From assembly GCA_019454765.1 (NCBI GenBank), contig JACFNR010000003.1, forward strand, positions 73,811-109,354: a DNA stretch of 35,544 nucleotides, read 5' to 3'. A program made the position numbers and the translations under genes. This document shows, one piece after another, positions 30,129-35,544 of the stretch. The number at the start of each line of letters is the position of its first letter. The stretch's first letter is position 1. The notes beneath the pieces are model-generated. The model saw only the letters and a program-made list of their open reading frames with translations, had not been told where the DNA came from and did not search any database. The stretch comes from Trueperaceae bacterium. Lineage in GTDB: Bacteria; Deinococcota; Deinococci; Deinococcales; Trueperaceae.

Positions 30129-30902
30129 GTGTTGTTAGCGTTCGATCTGGACAAGACCCTCGTGACCAACGACTACAAGCTGCCGCCTGGCACGGCCGAC
30201 GCCATGGCGGCGGCGCGTCGGCGCGGGCACCTCGTCACCGTGCTCACCGGTCGGCCCCTCCGCTCGGCCAGGCCGTTCCTCGAGCAACTCGAGGTGAGCC
30301 TGCCGCACGCCGTCAACCACGGCTCGCTCGTGCGCGGCCCGGACGGCGCCACCCTGCGCCACAAGCGCCTGGAGACCGAGCTCGTCGACTCGCTGCTCGA
30401 GAGCCACCTCTCCGACCCCGAGGTGGAGTTCAGCGCGGTCGTGGGCGACGTCCTCTACGTGCGCGACCCGGAGCACGAGCGCTGGACCTGGGTGCACGCT
30501 GAGAGCCGCACGATCACCCGCTTCCGCGTGGGTTCAGGGCTGGCGGCCGACAAGGTCGTGTTCCACGGCAACGGCCGCAGCAGCCAGCTCGACGGCTGGG
30601 TCGCGAGGCGGCACCCGGAGCTGCTCCGTTACCTGTGGGGCGACGGCTTCTTGGAGATCGTGCCGGAGGGCGGGGACAAGGGCAGCGCCCTCGCCTACAT
30701 CTCCGACCTGCTCGGCGTGGAACGCGGCGACGTGGTCGCCTTCGGCGACGGCCTCAACGACGTCTCCATGCTGACCTGGGCGGGGCACTCCGTGAGCGTC
30801 GGCCCCGAGGCGCACCCGGACGCCCTGGCCGCCGCCGACGAGCACGTCGACTCGCCCGAACTGGGCGGGGTGATCGGGTGGCTGGAGCGCCACGCCGTCT
30901 GA
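30129..30902 (+). CDS. HAD-superfamily (Cof/IIB type) phosphatase
   Basis: A 257-residue cytosolic hydrolase. All four HAD motifs are present: FDLDKTLVT with the Asp nucleophile and the acid Asp, TGRPL (motif II), GDKGSALAYI with the Lys (motif III), and FGDGLNDVSML with the metal Asp pair (motif IV). The cap between motifs II and III is of the C2/IIB kind. Members act on sugar phosphates and similar small molecules; the substrate is not predictable. GTG at 30129 gives MLLAFDLD, the usual family start. It ends 4 bp from the convergent folE stop. Confidence 0.85.
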   Translation: MLLAFDLDKTLVTNDYKLPPGTADAMAAARRRGHLVTVLTGRPLRSARPFLEQLEVSLPHAVNHGSLVRGPDGATLRHKRLETELVDSLLESHLSDPEVEFSAVVGDVLYVRDPEHERWTWVHAESRTITRFRVGSGLAADKVVFHGNGRSSQLDGWVARRHPELLRYLWGDGFLEIVPEGGDKGSALAYISDLLGVERGDVVAFGDGLNDVSMLTWAGHSVSVGPEAHPDALAAADEHVDSPELGGVIGWLERHAV

Positions 30903-30906
30903 CGCG

Positions 30907-31506
30907 CTAGTTGCTGACCGCTTGCAGGAACTCCTGCCGCGTGCGCGCGTCCTCGCGGAACACGCCGCGCATGGCGCTCGTCACCGTCGTCGACCCCTGC
31001 TTCTGCACGCCGCGCATCATCATGCACAGGTGGCTGGCCTCCGTGACGACCGCCAGGCCACGCGGCTGAAGGACCTCGGCCAGCGCGTCGGCCACCTGTG
31101 AGGTGAGCCGCTCCTGCAGTTGCAGGCGCCGAGCGAACACGTCGACGACGCGAGCGAACTTCGAGAGTCCCAGCACCGAGCGGTTGGGGATGTAACCGAT
31201 GTGGGCGCGGCCGAAGAACGGCAGCATGTGGTGCTCGCACATCGAGTAGAACTCGATCCCCTTGACGATGACCATCTCGGAGCCCTCGGCCGCGAACAGG
31301 GCGCCGTTGATGACGTCCTCGACGTTGGCCGCGTAGCCGGAGGTGAGGAAGCGCAGGGAGCGCGACACCCGGTCGGGCGTCTTGACGAGCCCCTCGCGTT
31401 CGACGTCCTCGCCGAGCCGCCCGATGAGATCGGTCACGAGGCCGGCCATGGAGGTGTCGCCCACCTCGTCGAACTCGAGGTGGAGAGGGGTCGCGACGTC
31501 GCTCAT
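30907..31506 (-). CDS. folE: GTP cyclohydrolase I
   Basis: A 199-residue enzyme that turns GTP into 7,8-dihydroneopterin triphosphate, the first step to folate or biopterin. Zinc ligands C90 and H93 (in MCEHHMLPF) and C161 (in [11 protein letters not shown]) keep the exact 71-residue spacing of the E. coli enzyme. RAHIGYIPN and [10 protein letters not shown] are further signatures, and [11 protein letters not shown] lies in the dimer helix. ATG at 31506 was chosen: an upstream in-frame ATG at 31515 falls on the TAGCAT box 7 nt before it. The gene is divergent from the AlaX-like gene across 56 bp. Confidence 0.96.
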   Translation of the reverse strand: MSDVATPLHLEFDEVGDTSMAGLVTDLIGRLGEDVEREGLVKTPDRVSRSLRFLTSGYAANVEDVINGALFAAEGSEMVIVKGIEFYSMCEHHMLPFFGRAHIGYIPNRSVLGLSKFARVVDVFARRLQLQERLTSQVADALAEVLQPRGLAVVTEASHLCMMMRGVQKQGSTTVTSAMRGVFREDARTRQEFLQAVSN

Positions 31507-31513
31507 GTGAGGC

Positions 31514-31519
31514 ATGCTA
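31514..31519 (-). promoter_or_regulatory. Probable leaderless -10 box of folE (TAGCAT)
   Basis: TAGCAT on the minus strand ends 7 nt before the ATG at 31506. No Shine-Dalgarno is present. Confidence 0.5.
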
Positions 31520-31550
31520 ACCGATGAGTGCGGCCGGGACCGTCCGGGGC

Positions 31551-31556
31551 TACACT
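31551..31556 (+). promoter_or_regulatory. Probable leaderless -10 box of the AlaX-like gene (TACACT)
   Basis: TACACT ends 6 nt before the GTG at 31563. It lies 31 bp from the folE box on the other strand. Confidence 0.5.
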
Positions 31557-31562
31557 CGGCGC

Positions 31563-32780
31563 GTGCGCCTCGACCGCTACGACAGCTACCTGAGCACGTT
31601 CCACGCCACCGTCACGGCCCGCCGCGAGGACGCGGGCGGCGCGTGGCTCGCCCTCGACCGCAGCGCCTTCTACCCCAGGTCCGGCGGCCAGCTCAACGAC
31701 GTGGGCGAGCTCGTCGTGGCCGGCGAGACGAGGCAGGTCGTGGACGTGATCGTCGACGCCGGGACGGTGTGGCACAAGTTGGGCCCGCCGCCCGGCGCGA
31801 CAGCGGTGGAACCGGGCGCCGCCGTGGTGGGTCGCCTCGATCGGGACCGGCGCCTGCGACACATGCAGCGCCACAGCGCGCAACACCTCCTGTCGGCGGC
31901 GCTGCTGCGCGTGGACGCCTCGTTCGCGACGGTCGCCGTGAGCATGCGCGGCCCCGACTGCACGGTGGAGGTGCCCGCCGAGGTGACGGTGGACCGCCTC
32001 GCGGCCATCGAGGCGGAGGCGAACGGCGTGGCGCGGGAGGCCCGCCCCATCACGGCGTTCGAGGTCGAGGAGGAGCGCCTGGCCGAGTACGCGCTCCGCC
32101 GCCCAGCCAAGGTCGGTGGGCTGGTTCGCCTGGTGGCCATCGCCGAGTACGACATCGTCGCCTGCGGCGGCACCCACCTGCGCTCCACGGCGGAGACGCT
32201 CCCCATCAAGCTACTCGGGGTGGAGCGGGTGCGCGGCGGCCACAGCCGGATCACGTTCAGGGCGGGTCAGGAGGCGCTGGAGGACCACGTGGCAAGGTTC
32301 GAGGCGACCACCCGGCTGGTGCGCGCCTTCAGCGTCCCGGTCGGCGAGCTGCCCGGTCAGGCCGAGCGCCTGCAGCAGGAGCTCGCCGTCGGCCGGCGCG
32401 AGGTGGAGGCGTGGCGGACGCGGCTCGCCACCAGGCTCGCCCACGACCTGCTCTCCCGCCGCAGCGACCCCTCCGCGGCGGCGGTGGCGGTCCTCGAGGA
32501 GCCGGACGCCGCGCTCCTGCCCGAGGTGATGGAGGCGTGCCAGGCGGTCGAGGGCGCCGTCGCCCTGCTCGCCGCCGTCGTCGGGACCGAGGCTCGCCTC
32601 GCTTTCGTTGCCGGACACGGCGCGAACGTCGACGTCAGGCCGCACCTCGCGGCGGCGCTGGCCGCGCTCGGCGGGCGCGGGGGTGGCCGTCCCGACAGGG
32701 CGCAGGGCGCCGCCACGGCGGACGCCGAGCGGGTGCGCCTGGTCCTGGCGGAGCTGGCACCGGCCGTGCGGCGGGGCTGA
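31563..32780 (+). CDS. AlaX-type alanyl-tRNA editing protein with DHHA1-like C-terminus
   Basis: A 405-residue stand-alone homologue of the AlaRS editing half. The N-terminal part has the [13 protein letters not shown] strand. The zinc site HSAQH (H104, H108) and CGGTH (C201, H205) is that of AlaRS, ThrRS and AlaX editing domains, which clear Ser or Gly wrongly joined to tRNA(Ala). After about residue 230 a helical linker leads to a C-terminal region ([21 protein letters not shown] and [13 protein letters not shown]) like the DHHA1/C-Ala domain. This makes it a long AlaX-L form. GTG at 31563 was chosen from the -10 spacing. A longer start at 31524 would pass through the box. Confidence 0.87.
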   Translation: MRLDRYDSYLSTFHATVTARREDAGGAWLALDRSAFYPRSGGQLNDVGELVVAGETRQVVDVIVDAGTVWHKLGPPPGATAVEPGAAVVGRLDRDRRLRHMQRHSAQHLLSAALLRVDASFATVAVSMRGPDCTVEVPAEVTVDRLAAIEAEANGVAREARPITAFEVEEERLAEYALRRPAKVGGLVRLVAIAEYDIVACGGTHLRSTAETLPIKLLGVERVRGGHSRITFRAGQEALEDHVARFEATTRLVRAFSVPVGELPGQAERLQQELAVGRREVEAWRTRLATRLAHDLLSRRSDPSAAAVAVLEEPDAALLPEVMEACQAVEGAVALLAAVVGTEARLAFVAGHGANVDVRPHLAAALAALGGRGGGRPDRAQGAATADAERVRLVLAELAPAVRRG

Positions 32781-32882
32781 GCAGCGCGGTCGGCGAGGGG
32801 GACGCCCGGCCGGCGCCGCCCACCCCAGGCTAGCCGGCGCGAGCGGGTGCGCCGCCCCGAACGCCGCAGTGACTCTTGTCCC

Positions 32883-32904
32883 GGCGGCGCCGCCTCGCGG
32901 CGGC
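32883..32904. repeat. Overlapping GGCGGC/GCCGCC inverted repeats upstream of dps
   Basis: GGCGGC, GCCGCC, TCGC, GGCGGC lie in series, so the middle block can pair with either side block. The TCGC-looped form is the stable one. The site is in the 219-bp gap before dps, about 100 nt upstream of its ATG. It could end the AlaX transcript or act on dps. TAGGCT follows at 32904-32909 as a weak -10. Nothing else was recognised in the gap. Confidence 0.3.
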
Positions 32905-32999
32905 TAGGCTGGGCTCGGACCCCGCGGGGAGGCCCGCCGAACACGGGGCCGGCAAGCCCGCGCCCCGCGGCCGACCGCGGCGCCCGCTTGGAGGCCGAC

Positions 33000-33497
33000 A
33001 TGCCCACCATGACCAAGTCCCGCTTGGCCGACGTGAAGCTAGACATCGCCAAGGACGACCGCGAAGCGCTCGTCGAGCTCCTCAACCAGCAACTCGCCGA
33101 CACGGCCGACCTGCAGAGCCAGTTGAAGCAGGCCCACTGGAACGTGAGGGGCCTCGGCTTCCAGCAGGTCCACCTCCTGTTCGACGACCAGGCGGAGCTC
33201 TTCGAGGAGTACGTCGACATGCTGGCGGAACGCGTGGCGCTGCTGGGCGGCGTGGCGCAGGGCACCGTCAGGAGCGCCGCCCGCGCCTCGCGGCTCGAGG
33301 AGTTCCCGGCCGGGTTGGTGAAGGTGGAGGCCGCCGTGACCGCCGTGCGGGACCGCGTCGCCGCTTACGCCGCCGGCAACCGTCGGGCCCTCGCCGCCGC
33401 CAACGAGCTGGGCGAGCCCACCACCGAGGACCTCCTGACGGAGATCTCCCGCGGCGTCGACAAGCAGCTCTACTTCCTGGAGTCGCACCTGCACTGA
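33000..33497 (+). CDS. dps: Dps-family DNA-protecting mini-ferritin
   Basis: A 165-residue protein expected to form a 12-subunit cage that oxidises and stores iron, using peroxide, and so protects DNA. All five ferroxidase ligands are in place with E. coli spacing: H46, H58, D62, D73 and E77 (around KQAHWNVRGLGF and VHLLFDDQAELFEEYVD). The N-terminus is short with a few Lys (MPTMTKSRLADVKLD). It has a good Shine-Dalgarno GGAGG (32990-32994) 5 nt before the ATG, so unlike its neighbours it is leadered. A second ATG at 33009 is possible. No OxyR or Fur site was recognised. It is convergent with the BFN gene after 34 bp. Confidence 0.95.
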   Translation: MPTMTKSRLADVKLDIAKDDREALVELLNQQLADTADLQSQLKQAHWNVRGLGFQQVHLLFDDQAELFEEYVDMLAERVALLGGVAQGTVRSAARASRLEEFPAGLVKVEAAVTAVRDRVAAYAAGNRRALAAANELGEPTTEDLLTEISRGVDKQLYFLESHLH

Positions 33498-33531
33498 CGG
33501 GCGCGGCCGGCGCCGGGGCGGGCCGCCCGGT

Positions 33532-33960
33532 TCACGCCTCGGCGCCGCCCGTGCCGCCCATGTCGTCGTCGCGCATGGCGGCGAGTTCCACCACGCGCTC
33601 GGCCACGTAGACGGGAGCGTTGGTGCGGACCGCCAGCGCCATGGCGTCCGACGGGCGCGCGTCCACCTCGAACCTCACGCCCGAGCGCTCCAGCACGAGC
33701 ATCGCGTAGAAGACGCCGTCCTTGAGGTCGGTGACGTCGACGCGCTCCAGCGTGGCGTCGAGCAGCTCGAGGATAGAGGTCATCAGGTCGTGGGTGAGGG
33801 GCCGCTCCGGCCGCTCCGAACTCCGGCCGGCCGCGATGCTTATCGCCTGCATCGAGTCGATGCGGATGGGCACCAGCTCGCCAGACGGCGCCCGCAGGAG
33901 CGCCAGGAACTGGTTCTCGTCGCCCGAGACCGCGATCCCCTCGAGTTCGACCTTGACCAC
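33532..33960 (-). CDS. Bifunctional nuclease (BFN, DUF151) domain protein
   Basis: A 142-residue single-domain protein. The order is that of the family: MVKVELEGIAVSG, ALLRAPSGELVPIRIDSMQA, RPLTHDLMTSILELL, VDVTDLKDGVFYAMLVLER and FEVDARPSDAMALAVRTNAPVYV (the last quoted as DARPSDAMALAVR). Plant homologues have RNase and DNase activity and bacterial ones are widespread and little studied; some act in stress response. The GTG start lies 6 nt behind TAAGAT. It is divergent from gatB over only 41 bp. Confidence 0.88.
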   Translation of the reverse strand: MVKVELEGIAVSGDENQFLALLRAPSGELVPIRIDSMQAISIAAGRSSERPERPLTHDLMTSILELLDATLERVDVTDLKDGVFYAMLVLERSGVRFEVDARPSDAMALAVRTNAPVYVAERVVELAAMRDDDMGGTGGAEA

Positions 33961-33966
33961 GCCCCC

Positions 33967-33972
33967 ATCTTA
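33967..33972 (-). promoter_or_regulatory. Probable leaderless -10 box of the BFN gene (TAAGAT)
   Basis: TAAGAT on the minus strand ends 6 nt before the GTG at 33960. Confidence 0.5.
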
Positions 33973-33988
33973 GCGCGGGCCACGCTGG

Positions 33989-33994
33989 TATCCT
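33989..33994 (+). promoter_or_regulatory. Probable leaderless -10 box of gatB (TATCCT)
   Basis: TATCCT ends 7 nt before the ATG at 34002. The intervening CTCCCCC is pyrimidine-only, so no Shine-Dalgarno is possible there. Confidence 0.55.
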
Positions 33995-34001
33995 CTCCCC
34001 C

Positions 34002-35411
34002 ATGTTCGAGCCGGTCATCGGCCTGGAAGTCCACCTGGCCCTACGCACGCGCAGCAAGCTCTTCTGCGGCTGCTCCGCCGACGGTTTCGGGGCGGACCCC
34101 AACGAGAACGTGTGCCCCGTCTGCCTCGGCCTCCCCGGCACCCTCCCGGTCGTGAACGAGCGGGCCCTCGAGCTCGCGGTGCGGTTCGCGCTGGCGCTCG
34201 ACTGCGAGGTCCCGGCGGAGACGTACTTCCACCGCAAGCACTACTTCTACCCGGACGCCCCGAAGAACTACCAGACGAGCCAGGGCGACGTGCCGGTCGG
34301 TCGGCACGGCCGGTTGGAACTGCCGAGCGGCAAGCGAATCGGCCTGACGCGGTGCCACCTCGAGGAGGACGCGGGGCGGCTCGTGCACCCGCCGTACGCC
34401 GAGTACTCGCTCGTCGACCTGAACCGCGCGGGCGCGCCACTCATCGAGATGGTCACGGAGCCCGACCTCTCCTCGCCGGACGAGGCCCGCGAGTTCCTGA
34501 CGGAGGTGCGCGCCATCGCCCAGGCCCTCGGCGTGTCGGACGCCGCGCCCGAGGAGGGGAAGATGCGCGCCGACGTGAACGTGTCGCTGCGCCGCCCGGG
34601 CGAGCCGCTCGGGACGAAGGTGGAGGTCAAGAACCTCAACTCCTTCAGGAGCGTGGCGAGCGCCCTCGAGTACGAGACGAAGCGCCAGGCTGTCCTGCTC
34701 GAGGAGGGGCGACGAGTGGTCCAGGAGACGCGCGGCTGGAACGAGGGCGGGCAGCGCACGTACTCCCTGCGCTCCAAGGAGACTGCGGCGGACTACCGCT
34801 ACCTGCGCGACCCCGACCTGCCCGCGCTGCCGATCTGCGAGGAGACCAAACGGCGCATCGTCGCCAGCCTGCCCGAACTGCCGCGCGCTCGAGCCGCGCG
34901 CTACGTCGCTGCCGGCGTGCGCGCGGCAGAGGCGCTACTCATCGCGTACGACGTTGGCGCCGCAGGGTTCTTCGACGCCGCCGCCGCGGCCTACGGGGGC
35001 CCGCCCCAGAACCTGGCCAACTGGTTGACGGGCGAGGTCGCGGGCCGCGCCGGCGAGAGGGGCGTGGCCGTCCCGGCCACCGACCTGAGCCCCGCGACCC
35101 TGGCGCGCCTCCTGCAGCTCGTCGACGCCGGCACGCTGTCGGTCACGGCGGCCAAGGACCTCCTGCCCGACCTGATGGACGGCGCCGACCCGGACGAGCT
35201 CGTGTCCGCCCGCGGTCTCGGCCAGGTCAGCGACGAGGGCGCGCTACTGGCGCTCGTGACCGAGGTGCTGGCCGCCAACCCCGACCTCGTGGAGCGCGTG
35301 AAGGCCAACCCCAAGGCCGTCAACGCGCTGCTCGGCAAGGTCATGGCCGCCAGCCGCGGCAAGGCCAACCCGGACGTGGCTCGGCGCCTGCTCGAGGAGA
35401 GGCTGGGCTAG
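34002..35411 (+). CDS. gatB: Asp/Glu-tRNA amidotransferase subunit B
   Basis: A 469-residue GatB of normal length. It starts MFEPVIGLEVHLALRT, followed by a zinc-binding knot (FCGCSADG and NVCPVCLGLPG), KHYFYPDAPKNYQTSQ and EEDAGRLVHP. MRADVNVS, the EVKNLNSFRSVASALEYE stretch, and RSKEtAADYRYLRDPDLP follow. The C-terminal YqeY-like helical tail grips tRNA. GatB phosphorylates the misacylated tRNA and transfers ammonia from GatA to make Gln-tRNA(Gln) or Asn-tRNA(Asn). It stands apart from gatA in the window. A strong hairpin follows at once. Confidence 0.97.
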   Translation: MFEPVIGLEVHLALRTRSKLFCGCSADGFGADPNENVCPVCLGLPGTLPVVNERALELAVRFALALDCEVPAETYFHRKHYFYPDAPKNYQTSQGDVPVGRHGRLELPSGKRIGLTRCHLEEDAGRLVHPPYAEYSLVDLNRAGAPLIEMVTEPDLSSPDEAREFLTEVRAIAQALGVSDAAPEEGKMRADVNVSLRRPGEPLGTKVEVKNLNSFRSVASALEYETKRQAVLLEEGRRVVQETRGWNEGGQRTYSLRSKETAADYRYLRDPDLPALPICEETKRRIVASLPELPRARAARYVAAGVRAAEALLIAYDVGAAGFFDAAAAAYGGPPQNLANWLTGEVAGRAGERGVAVPATDLSPATLARLLQLVDAGTLSVTAAKDLLPDLMDGADPDELVSARGLGQVSDEGALLALVTEVLAANPDLVERVKANPKAVNALLGKVMAASRGKANPDVARRLLEERLG

Positions 35412-35415
35412 AAGG

Positions 35416-35447
35416 CTCCGGCGCCCGCGCGTGGGCGGGCGCCGGAG
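35416..35447. terminator. Bidirectional terminator-like hairpin after gatB
   Basis: CTCCGGCGCCCGC and GCGGGCGCCGGAG form a perfect 13-bp stem with the loop GCGTGG, 4 nt after the gatB stop and 10 nt beyond the stop of the convergent collagen-like gene. No T-run is present. Confidence 0.65.
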
Positions 35448-35457
35448 TGGCTCGAGG

Positions 35458-35544
35458 TCAAGGGGTGCAACCGCAGTCGCCGGCTGGACCCTGCGGGCCA
35501 GCAGGACCCACCGGACCTTGCGGACCAGCAGGACCTTCCGGACC
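35458..35544 (-). CDS. Collagen-like (Gly-X-Y repeat) protein, C-terminal 28 residues only
   Basis: The minus-strand frame is open from the right edge to TGA at 35458-35460. It encodes seven Gly-Pro triplets (GPE GPA GPQ GPV GPA GPQ GPA) and then GDC GCT P and the stop. Gly at every third place, Pro in X, and Gln/Ala/Glu in Y are the pattern of bacterial collagen-like proteins, which form triple helices on the cell or spore surface. The two Cys at the end may crosslink chains. The DNA is a 9-bp-period repeat. The plus strand also reads as Gly-Pro triplets, but without the natural end. The main part lies outside the window. Confidence 0.7.
   Translation of the reverse strand, partial: GPEGPAGPQGPVGPAGPQGPAGDCGCTP

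Noticed and set aside
32781-32999. Small gene before dps
   Set aside because: Frames here lack a start with a plausible signal and any motif; the stretch looks like leader DNA with GC-rich inverted repeats.
35447-35544. Plus-strand collagen-like frame at the right edge (GPC GPA GPT ...)
   Set aside because: It also gives Gly-Pro triplets because the DNA repeat is nearly symmetrical, but it begins in the hairpin, has Cys and Ser in Y, and no proper start; the minus frame has a natural Cys-rich end and stop.

Overview
The window is about 35.5 kb of very GC-rich, gene-dense bacterial chromosome. No insertion sequence, prophage, CRISPR array, tRNA or rRNA gene was seen. Several features suggest a deep-branching, Gram-negative-type, aerobic bacterium, most likely Deinococcota (Deinococcus-Thermus), perhaps near Truepera: a YidC with a large exported domain, a 1600-residue NAD-glutamate dehydrogenase, GatA/GatB, a Dps ferritin, succinate dehydrogenase, and many start codons placed 6-8 nt behind a TANNNT box (the leaderless promoter layout known from Deinococcus). 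This placement is inference, since no marker gene could be searched.

Layout. 1-1553: N-terminal part of an FtsK-like translocase (minus, runs off the left edge). 1697-4138: membrane-anchored GAF-GGDEF diguanylate cyclase, overlapping tail-to-tail by 100 bp with an AI-2E/PerM permease (minus), which is coupled by ATGA to a degenerate M23/LytM protein; then a THUMP-type RNA methyltransferase. 7260-10935: sugar ABC importer (two permeases and a binding protein, no ATPase), preceded by an apparently leaderless 18-codon ORF. 11050-12177: HemW. 12239-17056: NAD-glutamate dehydrogenase (minus). 17304-17888: LspA.

17936-23415 (minus) is the rpmH-rnpA-yidD-yidC-khpB-prmC-oxidoreductase operon, tied together by 4-bp NTGA overlaps. 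Its rnpA has no ordinary start codon and seems to begin at CTG within CTGA. gatA (minus) lies upstream of it. 25141-26576: a PP2C phosphatase with a C-terminal membrane anchor, and RidA. 26671-29940: sdhCDAB (minus). 30129-35411: HAD phosphatase, GTP cyclohydrolase I, an AlaX-type editing protein, Dps, a bifunctional-nuclease-domain protein and GatB. The right edge holds the last 28 codons of a collagen-like (Gly-X-Y) protein on the minus strand.

No single gene cluster looks like a wholly new defence or biosynthetic system. The most notable signals are in expression architecture: about a dozen probable leaderless promoters, three of the intergenic gaps carrying such promoters facing both ways, a leaderless leader ORF coupled to a permease gene, and a chain of NTGA couplings that includes a non-canonical CTG start for RNase P protein. 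Other unusual points are an epimerase-like protein fused to a treble-clef zinc module, a LytM protein lacking its HxH metal/catalytic motif paired with a permease, and the collagen-like tail.
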